From assembly GCA_001689515.1 (NCBI GenBank), contig LUJR01000039.1:1-64000 (forward strand): 64,000 bases of DNA. The letters run 5' to 3'. A model generated the notes under the pieces. That model ran no database searches, was not told the origin of the DNA, and saw only the letters and a list, made by a program, of their open reading frames with translations. This DNA is from Bacteroidales bacterium M7 (lineage in GTDB: Bacteria > Bacteroidota > Bacteroidia > Bacteroidales > Muribaculaceae). Position 1 is the stretch's first letter, and each line of letters begins with the position of its first letter. Shown one piece after another: positions 7,762-16,445 of the stretch. A program made the position numbers and the translations under genes.

Positions 7762-8259
7762 ATGGATATTAAACAACAGATATTAAGCGGTCTACTTGTG
7801 ATAGTATCCATGCTTCTGCCATGCGTCTCCATAGCGCAGACCCTATCGCCAGAGGAGACAGCGTTCCTTAAGTCGCTCAACGGCAAGTGGAATCAGGATA
7901 GCGAAGCACCTGAGAAATGGGGCGTTGCTCTCTACGACATAACATTGCGTTATGTCAATGGCATTGTCAAAGTCAGTTACCCGGCGAAGATATTAATAAG
8001 CAATAAAAAACGCACCATCTTGGCTACCGAGGTTACTGACGGCATATATGATCAGTCATCTCAAAGTGTCCGTATCTCTTACAAACACCATATACTGGAT
8101 ACAGATGAGGAAGAAGATAGATATCGCTACATGGATTATAAAGTCTCCCTTTCAATCCCGCTGCAATCCGACGTGGATGACACGTTATTAGTCTATTGTC
8201 ACGACATCTATCCTTTTGGAGACCAATACTCCAAAGAAGTCATGTATTACAAACACTAA
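7762..8259 (+). CDS. small exported protein with a G-x-W domain
   Basis: The product has 165 residues counted from ATG 7762 (MDIKQQ), which gives a normal signal peptide ending VSIAQ; longer in-frame starts run into the previous gene. The mature part opens with FLKSLNGKWNQ and alternates hydrophobic and polar residues as in a beta-sandwich or lipocalin-like barrel. It is a likely paralogue of its neighbours by its opening motif and size. I recognise no family or active site. Confidence 0.7.
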   Translation: MDIKQQILSGLLVIVSMLLPCVSIAQTLSPEETAFLKSLNGKWNQDSEAPEKWGVALYDITLRYVNGIVKVSYPAKILISNKKRTILATEVTDGIYDQSSQSVRISYKHHILDTDEEEDRYRYMDYKVSLSIPLQSDVDDTLLVYCHDIYPFGDQYSKEVMYYKH

Positions 8260-8309
8260 AATATGAATTCCGACTAATCCATCCAATCATATTTAAATCA
8301 TAAAATAAT

Positions 8310-8588
8310 ATGAAAAAGACACTATTAAAAGTTTTCACTGCAATGGCTGTTATGGTAGGTTGTACGGCTATCATCACAACAACCTCCACGTACATTGCCG
8401 CATGTGAGCATTGCAAAATAAAGGGACTGGATCCCCATGAACGTGTATGTGGAAAATGCAAGAAGAAAGGCATGAAAAAGACAAAATCTGAACTAAAAAA
8501 CGGCGTGTGGCATGTCAATTACAAGTGTAATGATGATAGTTGTGGTCATACACATGTCTATAAAACCACCAATATTTATGAAATCTAA
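8310..8588 (+). CDS. small exported cysteine-rich protein, possible zinc ribbon
   Basis: A 92-residue protein with a signal peptide or single membrane anchor at 1-30 (MKKTLLKVFTAMAVMVGC; the Cys could be a lipid-attachment site). The exported part has cysteines in pairs, CEHC and CGKC, followed by CNDDSC near the end, and several Lys and His residues. Four of these could bind zinc or form disulfides. It lies 50 bp after the preceding gene on the same strand, in the unknown-function cluster downstream of the radical SAM gene. Function unknown. Confidence 0.65.
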   Translation: MKKTLLKVFTAMAVMVGCTAIITTTSTYIAACEHCKIKGLDPHERVCGKCKKKGMKKTKSELKNGVWHVNYKCNDDSCGHTHVYKTTNIYEI

Positions 8589-8694
8589 GCCATAGACACT
8601 ATCAGTCTCCAAGTGTGAGGAAGATACTACATTCCTACATTTTCCACATGTAAACTTATTAACAAGTTTTTCAGTAATATATGATACGGAATAT

Positions 8695-9465
8695 TTGCAT
8701 ACAAAGTTTTTATTTATCTTAGGCTGCATCATATTTCCCGTTGTCGCATTAGCACAGGCATCAACCCCTAAGAGTAGTGAAGCCAAGCGGTACTGGAATA
8801 TAGCAGACATGTATATTGAGGAGGCATCTCCCGATTTAGCTGTAAACGAACTAAAAAAAGTCATCTCAGTCGAAGCATATGCCCCTGCCTATCTGAAACT
8901 GGTGGAATTATGCTATCAGATCGGAGATACGCGCCATCTGGAGATCGCCCAGCATTACGCTAAAGAATTCGCTAATGAATGGCCATCACGCGCAGAAGAG
9001 ATGAATGATGTAACATCAATCGGTGAAGCCCGTCAAAACTTGAAGATGAAAAAATTCTATGATGCGTTAATCGGCAATTGGCATCCTGCAAAAATACCCA
9101 TAGAGGAATCGGTTGTGTGCATGAAAGTACGACGTAATGAAAATGGCCGAATCCAACTCTCCCTGCCAAAAGAAATGTGGGATTTTGACTACCATACATC
9201 ATGGCAAAATGGTCATTTCATGCAATGGGACGGCGATAATGGCGTAATGGCGTACGATGATGAAAATGGGTACGATGGATATAGAATAAAAATAACCAGT
9301 TCCAGCGGTTCTATATGGTGGTACTATGTAGACATCTATCTTCCATTTAATCAGCCATCAATAAATGATGGGGAAATTACTGTGCAAGGTAGAATCACTA
9401 CTAAGGGACCAAACAACGCCTACCATAGAGGAGACTGGCGAGAGTATAAATTTATAAAAGATTGA
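8695..9465 (+). CDS. exported protein: TPR-like helices plus a G-x-W domain; start uncertain
   Basis: This is the second protein with the two-part plan seen at 6376. A hydrophobic signal (FLFILGCIIFPVVALAQA) leads into TPR-like helices (about 28-110, with AVNELKKVISVEAYAPAYLKL), then a domain opening YDALIGNWHPAK and ending WREYKFIKD. The only in-frame start is TTG at 8695. An ATG at 8681 is in another frame and runs into a stop after 13 codons, so either TTG is used or a one-base frameshift has separated the original start from the gene. The mature protein is 230-odd residues. No catalytic motif is visible. Confidence 0.7.
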   Translation: MHTKFLFILGCIIFPVVALAQASTPKSSEAKRYWNIADMYIEEASPDLAVNELKKVISVEAYAPAYLKLVELCYQIGDTRHLEIAQHYAKEFANEWPSRAEEMNDVTSIGEARQNLKMKKFYDALIGNWHPAKIPIEESVVCMKVRRNENGRIQLSLPKEMWDFDYHTSWQNGHFMQWDGDNGVMAYDDENGYDGYRIKITSSSGSIWWYYVDIYLPFNQPSINDGEITVQGRITTKGPNNAYHRGDWREYKFIKD

Positions 9466-9467
9466 TC

Positions 9468-10733
9468 ATGAGACTATATATTTCTATTTTCATGCTTATT
9501 GTCACACTCACAGCACAAGCTGATAAGTGGCAACTAACGTGGCCAACGTATAGTAACGAACTCAAAGAAAATGCAAAAATCGACAAGAATGCTAATGCCT
9601 ATGTCGACCTTGCAATATGCTACGGATTTGGACTTGGAGTTAAATATAATCCGAAAAAATGCGAAAAGATGTTTAACGCCATATGCTTTAATTTCGATGA
9701 TGATTACGATAGACTTGGCAAGAATTTTCCTTATGGCGCATTTTGGTATGGAATATTTATTTGCAATCACGACGGTTGGGCAAAAGATTTCAAATGGACA
9801 AAATATGACTGGAGAAATCACGATGTTGTGACTGCGAAATATGATGATTGTATGAGGCGTGGAATTGATTTAATCTTTGCGGCGGCCGATAATGGATTGA
9901 TTGATGCGATGATTTTCGCCGCACGCACTGAGCGCAATGATAATGGACGATATAGCAGAGATCGAATCTGTGGAGGGTATAATGAAAATGCACCTCGTGC
10001 AACAGGATTTGGTTATTATAAATATGCCATGAAATATTATCAGAAAGCATGCGAGACCGGCAATCTTGATGCTATGCTTGAATATTCGCACTATCTTATC
10101 GATATAGTAGAAAAAACAAGCGGTTTTGAAGATAATCAGGATGAGTTGGCTCATTACTGGATAAAGACCGCTGCTGAAAGAGGCAACGCTGAAGCTCAGT
10201 ATATATACGGCAACATGCATCGGCTCGGATGGCGAGGATTGATACCCGAAAACATGGATACAGCCATTGATTGGTATATTAAGTCTGCTAATAATGGTTA
10301 CCCTAAGGCAATGGGGTTTGCTGGTAAATATCTTTTGTCTGAACGCAGTTCGGAAAGCGATTCATTAGCTATAAAGTATCTTGAAATGGGAGTGGCAAAT
10401 TCCGACGGGGAAGCAGCCTGTGTATTAGGTAAATATTTTAAATCCAATATGCCAGAGAAGGCATTCACATATTTCCTCAAGTCTGGCGAGAATAACCATC
10501 CTGAAGGACTGTGGCATTTAGCATATTGCTATAAGGACGGCATAGGCACACCTAAAAATCTTGAGTTGGCTGCAAAAGCTTTCGAACAAGGTGCATCCTT
10601 AGAGACAAATCACCTATATGTAGGTAAATGTGCCGCAGAAATAGCACAGATGTATGAAAAAGGCATCGGAGTATTCATGAACAAGGATAAGGCATCCCAT
10701 TATCGTTGGATTGCTCAATACTATAATCTTTAG
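9468..10733 (+). CDS. exported Sel1-repeat protein
   Basis: The product is 421 residues from ATG 9468, with signal peptide MRLYISIFMLIVTLTAQA. The body consists of Sel1-like (TPR-type) repeats of about 36 residues, recognisable by alternating A-x-x-x-Y/W and G-D/N-x-x-A-x patterns such as AAERGNAEAQYIYGNMHRLG, AANNGYPKAMGFAGKY and AYCYKDGIGTPKN. Sel1 repeats mediate protein-protein contacts, often in periplasmic or secreted adaptors. Its ATG directly follows the previous stop (ATTGATCATG). Codon use is noticeably AT-rich compared with the core genes in the window, which suggests horizontal acquisition. Confidence 0.88.
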   Translation: MRLYISIFMLIVTLTAQADKWQLTWPTYSNELKENAKIDKNANAYVDLAICYGFGLGVKYNPKKCEKMFNAICFNFDDDYDRLGKNFPYGAFWYGIFICNHDGWAKDFKWTKYDWRNHDVVTAKYDDCMRRGIDLIFAAADNGLIDAMIFAARTERNDNGRYSRDRICGGYNENAPRATGFGYYKYAMKYYQKACETGNLDAMLEYSHYLIDIVEKTSGFEDNQDELAHYWIKTAAERGNAEAQYIYGNMHRLGWRGLIPENMDTAIDWYIKSANNGYPKAMGFAGKYLLSERSSESDSLAIKYLEMGVANSDGEAACVLGKYFKSNMPEKAFTYFLKSGENNHPEGLWHLAYCYKDGIGTPKNLELAAKAFEQGASLETNHLYVGKCAAEIAQMYEKGIGVFMNKDKASHYRWIAQYYNL

Positions 10734-10743
10734 GAATGAGAAT

Positions 10744-11460
10744 ATGAGACTGACTAAATCTTTTTTCGCAATCGTAAGTTTCCTGGGGTTAGCACTTACG
10801 GTTTCAGCTATAAATGATGTACAAGAACAAGCTCTTGAACGATTTTCAGGCAACTGGAGTGGAGAAAACCCCTATCTATCGCTGGATATTTCTATCAGCA
10901 TAACACCAGGATCATTCATTAAAATGAATGCATCGGTCAGCAATATATACATAAAAGATGCTGGCAAATCTGATGTGATCGTATTCGCTCCCTTAGGGTA
11001 TAATGAGGATAACTACATCCACACACTTTTTAGATTTTTCAACTCAACATCAATTCAATCAGAACTGGAAGCAGTTATTATAGAGAGATGTGAAAATCTA
11101 TATTCATTAAGCCCATTATGGAATCAAATCAAATACACTATAAACAATACCACATCAGGATGTATTTTATTTGAGACTGAATGTAGTAAATGTGCAATTA
11201 CTGATGAAAACGAAAGATGGAGAATTATGAAAGATTTTGCATCATTCCCAATTGAAATTGCTTCAGCGACTCCAGAATTTAAAATAATGCATGCAGTTTG
11301 GGCATTAACGCCGCATGGTCGTAATCTGTCATGTAGTTTGCTTGGCACCGTAAATTATTATTTTGGGACGATGAGAGATGATTATGGTCCGATTGGTGCT
11401 AAATTTTTTGATGCAGAATGGATTCCTCTACGAACTGTAGAGCTAACTAAACAACCATAA
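10744..11460 (+). CDS. exported protein of unknown function with a G-x-W opening
   Basis: The product is 238 residues from ATG 10744, which gives the signal peptide MRLTKSFFAIVSFLGLALTVSA; the longer open frame from TTG 10711 overlaps the Sel1 gene and is less likely. The mature part begins with QALERFSGNWSGENPY, the same kind of opening as in the small exported neighbours, and continues as mixed beta sequence with four cysteines in the second half. AT-rich. No known family or motif for function. Confidence 0.7.
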   Translation: MRLTKSFFAIVSFLGLALTVSAINDVQEQALERFSGNWSGENPYLSLDISISITPGSFIKMNASVSNIYIKDAGKSDVIVFAPLGYNEDNYIHTLFRFFNSTSIQSELEAVIIERCENLYSLSPLWNQIKYTINNTTSGCILFETECSKCAITDENERWRIMKDFASFPIEIASATPEFKIMHAVWALTPHGRNLSCSLLGTVNYYFGTMRDDYGPIGAKFFDAEWIPLRTVELTKQP

Positions 11461-11502
11461 TGATAGCAAGTATATAGTTACGTTTGGAAAAGTATTAACA
11501 CT

Positions 11503-12186
11503 ATGGCTGATTTTTACGATGAATTGACTGATTTCTCCGAACTGAGAGTGGCACCGGAGAGGGACAACCCAATCTATAACCAATATCATCTATGGGCTGT
11601 CAAGGAGGCTGGACGCGTCATGGCGTCATTTCATACGACCAAGATGCTTGGATTTTTATGTGCGGTGTTTTTTGGCTTAAGGTATATCGCTCTTACCAAT
11701 CTAAAGGACAATCCGCTTATGGAATTATCCACCTGGCTATCACCAGACCAATTACCCTACGCGATGATGGCAATATTGAGCCATATGACATGGAGGGTAG
11801 GACTTAACTGCGAGTGTGTGGTCATTGGCTACGACTCATATGCACCCTCCTATATAAGGAGTGCAATAATCTACATCAATCTATTTCTCCTCCTCTTGGT
11901 CGCACTTTTGACCCGCACAGTCTATCTGTTAACTATCGATGCGTCTCCTAATCTGGCTATAGTTCTTTCAATCGTCACTGCCGCCATCGGATTGCATACA
12001 CTCAGGTTTCGGAATGGCTCAAAAATAAACGACTGGTTCAACTCGGCACCCGGCAGACATTTATTCCCGATATCAAGGCGCAAGGAAATGCCGCTCGGAA
12101 AAGCTGCATTTTTATCCCTGTATCTAATCGGCACTATTGCTGCCACGATATACATGGCATTCCGATCATTCACACTCCCAAAATAA
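11503..12186 (+). CDS. inner-membrane protein of unknown function
   Basis: The 227-residue protein has an acidic soluble N-terminus (MADFYDELTDFSELRVAP) and four or five hydrophobic segments: around 45-65, 85-100, 122-145, 150-166 and 200-220. Basic residues between the last two (FRNGSKIN, SRRKE) suggest a cytoplasmic loop. No transporter or enzyme motif is visible. It is the last gene of the AT-rich cluster and stops 6 bp before pepT. Confidence 0.65.
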   Translation: MADFYDELTDFSELRVAPERDNPIYNQYHLWAVKEAGRVMASFHTTKMLGFLCAVFFGLRYIALTNLKDNPLMELSTWLSPDQLPYAMMAILSHMTWRVGLNCECVVIGYDSYAPSYIRSAIIYINLFLLLLVALLTRTVYLLTIDASPNLAIVLSIVTAAIGLHTLRFRNGSKINDWFNSAPGRHLFPISRRKEMPLGKAAFLSLYLIGTIAATIYMAFRSFTLPK

Positions 12187-12192
12187 CAGGTT

Positions 12193-13431
12193 ATGAAACT
12201 AAACAAATCAATCTTCACACTTGCAGTGGTCGGGGCTATGACGGTCACAGCTTCGGCAGCGGATGACGTGCAGACGCGGATGCTGGAGACTTTTACGGAG
12301 CTGGCACGTATCAACAGCCAGTCGAGCTATGACAGCGTTTCAACTTATGGGCAGCATGTGATGGCTTTTAAGATAGAGAGCGATGTCAAGGCTCTGTTTA
12401 AGGGCGACAGCAAGCTCGGGACTGTAACGGTGTCACCATCCAATTATGTATATGTTGATATTGAGCCTAATGTGAAGACGAAATGCCCTACCCTGGGTAT
12501 TTCATGTCATCTTGATGTCACGCCTGAAGTACCCGGGGAAAATATTGTCCCGGTGGTTGATACGCGTAACGGACATACCATAGTCCGAACTGACGGCTCT
12601 ACCCTGCTTGGTGCCGATGACAAGTGCGGAGTTACGATAGCCCTGCAACTTATCGATAAACTTGTCAAGGACAAGTCGGTCAAGCATGGCAAGGTGATGT
12701 TTGCGTTCTGCCCCAATGAGGATGTTGGCCGCGCAGCCGATGACATAGACACTACCCTATTTAATCCGGACATACTTTTTGACCTTGATGGTCCTGAGGG
12801 CGAAATCGTGACACGCTCCAACTTCACCGCCCGTGGCTTCAATGTGAAGTTCAAGGGGCGCGAGGCTCATCCGTCCACTGCCAAGGCTGACCGTCTTGGC
12901 GATGCCACTGCCGCAGCCGCCACTTTCATAGCATTTTTCCCTATTGAACACAGGCCTGAAACTACCGACGGCTTGCAGGGCTACATACATCCGTGGGACT
13001 TCGTCAAAGAGGACGCAGATGTCACAGTGCAGACACGAGTCCGTTACTTTGACAAGGAGGAGGGCATCAAGTTTGACCGATTACTCAAAGACGCTGTAGC
13101 CAAGGTGGAGAAAGACTATCCAAATGTGGGAGTGGATATTCTCTTTGACGGCTTGCAGTATGAAAATGTGGCATACTCTATGCACCCGGCATCACAAAGC
13201 CTGATAGAGTCAGCGGCAGCCAAAACCGGTAAACATATACGGTTTGCCGACGAACGCGGTGGCACCACAGCCTCGATGTCTGCCGCCAAGGGTCTCAAAG
13301 GAGGCATGTGCATATTCACAGGGCAACACGACATCCACTCCACTCGCGAATGGGCAGACCTCCAGGAGATGGAAGAAGCATACTCGCTGATGCTCGAGGT
13401 AATCCGTGACGTAGCAAACCTTAAATATTGA
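12193..13431 (+). CDS. pepT: peptidase T (M20 tripeptidase) with an export signal
   Basis: This M20-family zinc aminopeptidase should remove the N-terminal residue from tripeptides. The 412 residues match PepT plus about 22 extra N-terminal residues that form a signal peptide (MKLNKSIFTLAVVGAMTVTASA), so this form is probably periplasmic, unlike the cytosolic enzyme of E. coli. Metal-site residues are visible: H106 and D108 (SCHLDVTP), D142/D143 (GADDKCG), E176 as general base, D199 (LDGPEGE) and a C-terminal His in HDIHSTREW. The position that is usually the second Glu of the EE pair is Asp here (NEDVG). It is GC-richer than the genes before it, marking a return to core-like composition. Confidence 0.92.
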   Translation: MKLNKSIFTLAVVGAMTVTASAADDVQTRMLETFTELARINSQSSYDSVSTYGQHVMAFKIESDVKALFKGDSKLGTVTVSPSNYVYVDIEPNVKTKCPTLGISCHLDVTPEVPGENIVPVVDTRNGHTIVRTDGSTLLGADDKCGVTIALQLIDKLVKDKSVKHGKVMFAFCPNEDVGRAADDIDTTLFNPDILFDLDGPEGEIVTRSNFTARGFNVKFKGREAHPSTAKADRLGDATAAAATFIAFFPIEHRPETTDGLQGYIHPWDFVKEDADVTVQTRVRYFDKEEGIKFDRLLKDAVAKVEKDYPNVGVDILFDGLQYENVAYSMHPASQSLIESAAAKTGKHIRFADERGGTTASMSAAKGLKGGMCIFTGQHDIHSTREWADLQEMEEAYSLMLEVIRDVANLKY

Positions 13432-13437
13432 TGACAG

Positions 13438-13839
13438 ATGAAACAGAGAATCAATCACACAATCGGCATCGTTATGATGATTGTCGGAGCTACTTTCACT
13501 GCGGTTTACGCCAATGCACAACCCAATAAGGTTCTAAAGGCGGCGATAGTCATTGGGCGTGGCATCGAAGGGATGTCCCGCATCAATCCACGACCCATCA
13601 ACCCCGGACCTATAATATCACCCCAGCCTATCATATCACATAAGCCACTCAAATTCGACAGTTTAAGGATTAAGAGACCTTTCGTACACAAATCTATACA
13701 AGCAGCACTCCGTCAGCCAAGGGTGAGTGGAAAGACTTTGCATAGCTTTTTCACTGAGTCGACCCCTACATCGCAATGCCATGAAGAGAAGATCGACAAC
13801 ATGAGCAACGAAAATGAAATTATAACCAATTCCAATTAA
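13438..13839 (+). CDS. small exported proline-rich protein
   Basis: The product has 133 residues, with a signal peptide ending ANAQ (about residue 28). Residues about 48-70 form a Pro/Ile-rich stretch (RINPRPINPGPIIS, then PQPIISHKP). The rest is basic in the middle and acidic, Asn-rich at the end. It starts 6 bp after pepT and stops 6 bp before the next gene, so the three probably form an operon. I recognise no family; the Pro-rich part may be a flexible linker or binding segment. Confidence 0.55.
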   Translation: MKQRINHTIGIVMMIVGATFTAVYANAQPNKVLKAAIVIGRGIEGMSRINPRPINPGPIISPQPIISHKPLKFDSLRIKRPFVHKSIQAALRQPRVSGKTLHSFFTESTPTSQCHEEKIDNMSNENEIITNSN

Positions 13840-13845
13840 CACGGT

Positions 13846-14352
13846 ATGTCAATTTTTGATCCTGTAAATGACTACAACAACGGACAGCCTAAAGTGGTCA
13901 TTGAAGAGCAGTCCTACTCGGCTCAGTCAAATGTAAATCCGCTAAGTCTCTACTTGTTCGTGAAAGTTATGCTGGTTTTAGGCATAATCGCCGGAGTCAT
14001 TGTGCTTGTGAAGACGATCCTGAACCCTTTGCCTTCTCACAACTATGGCATGGATTATAATACTGCCAATATCATCAACGGTCTTTTGCTAATCCTGTCA
14101 TACATTTTGTTATTGAGACGAAATCCCGTCGGCTTGACACTGTATATTGTAACAATCATTATCAGATTTGTAGTGACAGCGACATATACGTCGGATATGC
14201 AGGGGGCAGCTCTCGATGGTTATGAATTAACGATGATTGCGATAATATGTGCGATACCATTAATTGTCATGCTGGCATTGCTTTTCATTCCTGGCAGCCG
14301 TGGATCGGCATGGTCAATCATTAAAGCCTATAATAACGAGAAGAGCCATTGA
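13846..14352 (+). CDS. small four-helix membrane protein
   Basis: A 168-residue protein with a polar N-terminus (1-32) and four hydrophobic segments at about 38-56, 76-92, 98-113 and 128-148, ending in a short polar tail. There are no obvious functional residues. It resembles generic small membrane proteins of Bacteroidota and lies directly behind the proline-rich gene. Function unknown. Confidence 0.6.
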   Translation: MSIFDPVNDYNNGQPKVVIEEQSYSAQSNVNPLSLYLFVKVMLVLGIIAGVIVLVKTILNPLPSHNYGMDYNTANIINGLLLILSYILLLRRNPVGLTLYIVTIIIRFVVTATYTSDMQGAALDGYELTMIAIICAIPLIVMLALLFIPGSRGSAWSIIKAYNNEKSH

Positions 14353-14428
14353 AAAACGATTGATAAGGTGTTCACAACCCAAATTTGCAGAATGAAAATA
14401 CCTGCTTGGCAATAATAGCTTAAAATAC

Positions 14429-14474
14429 ATGATATGGAGAAGAAAACGCCATGGCGTTTCCTTCTCCATATCAT
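14429..14474. terminator. long hairpin between convergent genes
   Basis: A nearly perfect inverted repeat of about 23 bp per arm, with one G·U-type mismatch and CGCCATGGCG at the centre, lies between the membrane-protein gene (plus) and dnaJ (minus). On the minus strand it is followed by GTATTTTAAG. It probably ends transcription from both sides. The stem is unusually long for a simple terminator. Confidence 0.6.
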
Positions 14475-14489
14475 ATTTGTGTCGTGGAA

Positions 14490-15668
14490 TTAGTCGAATA
14501 CGTGGCGGAGTTTGCTGAAGATGCGGTCTTTGGTTGACTGGGATGCCTGCATGTTGGGGGCACCCTGGAGTTTTTCAAAGGCTGCTTTTTCGTCAGCGTT
14601 GAGAGTCTCGGGGACGTAGACCATCACGTTGACGAGTTCGTCGCCGGTGCCGTAACCTTCGGTCGAGGGCAACCCCTTGCCGCGCAGACGGAGCACCTTG
14701 CCCGGTTGAGTTCCCGGCGCGATTTTCAGACGGGCACGACCGGTGATAGTGGGCACTTCCACGCTGCCGCCAAGCACAGCCGTCGGGAAATCAAGCATCA
14801 GGTTATAGATGACATCGTTGCCGTCACGGATAAGCTCGGGATTCTTGACTTCCTCTATCACAACAAGCAGATCGCCATTGATACCTCCGTGGGAAGCAGC
14901 GTTCCCCTTGCCCTGGATGGTGAGCACTTGTCCGTCAGATACACCTGCTGGTATGGTAAATGTAATCTGCTGTTCTTTGCGGACCACACCCTCGCCGTTG
15001 CAGTGGGGACATTTTTCGGTGATGATTTTGCCTTCGCCATGGCAGTGGGGACACTCGGCTTCGCTCTGCATTGTACCGAATGGTGTATGCTGGGCGGTGA
15101 TTACGGTACCTGTGCCGTTGCATGTGGTACAGGTAGTGAATGCCTTACCGTCCTTTGCGCCAGTGCCGTTGCAGTAGTCACACTTGACGAGTGTAGGAAT
15201 CTTAAGCGTCTTGGTCACTCCCTTGGAGATGTCTTCCAAGGTCATCTTGACCTTTATGCGCAGGTCGCTGCCCTTGCGGCGACGGGTACGGTTGCTGCGC
15301 GAGCGGCCGCCAGCACCTTCGAAACCACCCATGCCGCCAAACGAGCCACCGAATATATCGCCAAAGTGGCTGAATATATCCTCCATAGACCATCCGCCAG
15401 CCGATGAGAATCCTCCGGCACCGCCGCCAGGAAATCCCTGCGGTCCCATATTGTGGCCGAACTGGTCATATTTGGCACGCTTGTCCGCATCTGACAATAC
15501 ATCATATGCCTCGGCAGCTTCTTTGAATTTCTCCTCGGCTTCCTTGTCGCCGGGATTGCGGTCGGGGTGATATTTCAGAGCGAGCTTGCGATAAGCTTTC
15601 TTGAGTTCGTCGGCTGTGGCGTTTTTCTGCACGCCCAGCACTTCATAATAATCTCTTTTACTGCTCAT
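14490..15668 (-). CDS. dnaJ: chaperone protein DnaJ
   Basis: DnaJ (Hsp40) delivers unfolded proteins to DnaK and stimulates its ATPase. The 392-residue protein has the J domain (about 4-70) with HPD at 34-36, a Gly/Phe-rich region (about 75-130), four zinc-binding CxxCxGxG motifs (CDYCNGTG, CTTCNGTG, CPHCHGEG, CPHCNGEG; about 160-230) and the C-terminal substrate-binding domains. It is a full type I DnaJ. grpE lies 16 bp upstream on the same strand. dnaK is not in the window. Confidence 0.98.
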   Translation of the reverse strand: MSSKRDYYEVLGVQKNATADELKKAYRKLALKYHPDRNPGDKEAEEKFKEAAEAYDVLSDADKRAKYDQFGHNMGPQGFPGGGAGGFSSAGGWSMEDIFSHFGDIFGGSFGGMGGFEGAGGRSRSNRTRRRKGSDLRIKVKMTLEDISKGVTKTLKIPTLVKCDYCNGTGAKDGKAFTTCTTCNGTGTVITAQHTPFGTMQSEAECPHCHGEGKIITEKCPHCNGEGVVRKEQQITFTIPAGVSDGQVLTIQGKGNAASHGGINGDLLVVIEEVKNPELIRDGNDVIYNLMLDFPTAVLGGSVEVPTITGRARLKIAPGTQPGKVLRLRGKGLPSTEGYGTGDELVNVMVYVPETLNADEKAAFEKLQGAPNMQASQSTKDRIFSKLRHVFD

Positions 15669-15684
15669 TGGAGTGATAGTATCA

Positions 15685-16320
15685 TTACTGGCCTACAGCC
15701 ACCTTTGCGTGACGCAGCACTTTATCATTAATCATATAGCCCTTGGTCGGTGTGTCAATCACTTTGCCCTTTTGCGCTTCGTCATCCACAGGCACCATGG
15801 CTATGGCATCATGAAGCTCGGGGTTAAAGTCGGCACCGGTGCTTTCGATAGCCTTGACACCATTCTGCTCCAGAAGCTTGACAAGTTTATTGTATATCAG
15901 CTGCATGCCCTCGCGGATAGCCTGGGGGTCATCGGCATTTTTTGTAGCCTCCAGACCGCGCTCCATGTCATCGACTATGGGCAGAAGCTGTTTCATGACA
16001 GATTCGGAGGCATTTTTGATCAGCTCTCCCCTCTCCTTGACATTGCGTTTGCGGAAATTGTCAAACTCTGCCATAAGGAATAGGTATTCCTTTTTTTCCT
16101 TTTCAAGAGCCGCAGATGTCTCGTCATACTTTTTCTGCAATGCCTCTACTTCTGTAAGTTCGGCGTTAAGCTCGTTTTTAGCATCTTCGGAAATCTCCTG
16201 ATCATCAGCCTGCTCGAGGTCATCCATGATTTCAGGCTGCTGCTCGTCATCGACAGGGCGATTGTCTGCATTATTTTGATTCGCGCTCATATTCTGCTTG
16301 TTTCTTTTGTTCTTTGACAT
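15685..16320 (-). CDS. grpE: nucleotide exchange factor GrpE
   Basis: GrpE releases ADP from DnaK and resets the chaperone cycle. The start was set at 16320 (MSKNKRNKQN), giving 211 residues; the longer frame adds an unlikely hydrophobic leader. An acidic low-complexity N-terminus (about 10-60) is followed by a long coiled coil (about 60-110) and the GrpE core with FDNFRKR, VMKQLLPIVDDMERG and the C-terminal beta domain ending VLRHAKVAVGQ. Organised as grpE-dnaJ. Confidence 0.97.
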   Translation of the reverse strand: MSKNKRNKQNMSANQNNADNRPVDDEQQPEIMDDLEQADDQEISEDAKNELNAELTEVEALQKKYDETSAALEKEKKEYLFLMAEFDNFRKRNVKERGELIKNASESVMKQLLPIVDDMERGLEATKNADDPQAIREGMQLIYNKLVKLLEQNGVKAIESTGADFNPELHDAIAMVPVDDEAQKGKVIDTPTKGYMINDKVLRHAKVAVGQ

Positions 16321-16445
16321 GGTGTATATATGATATAGATATAACAAATTGATTGCCAATTATGCCTGAAAATGATGAAGCCTTCAATACTTCATCAGAT
16401 AACCGCAAGCATCTAATCAAATAACAATCAATCTGATTATAACGT

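Noticed and set aside
14706..15407. 233-codon open frame opposite dnaJ
   Set aside because: Antisense shadow of the DnaJ Cys/Gly repeats; no signal, motif or context.
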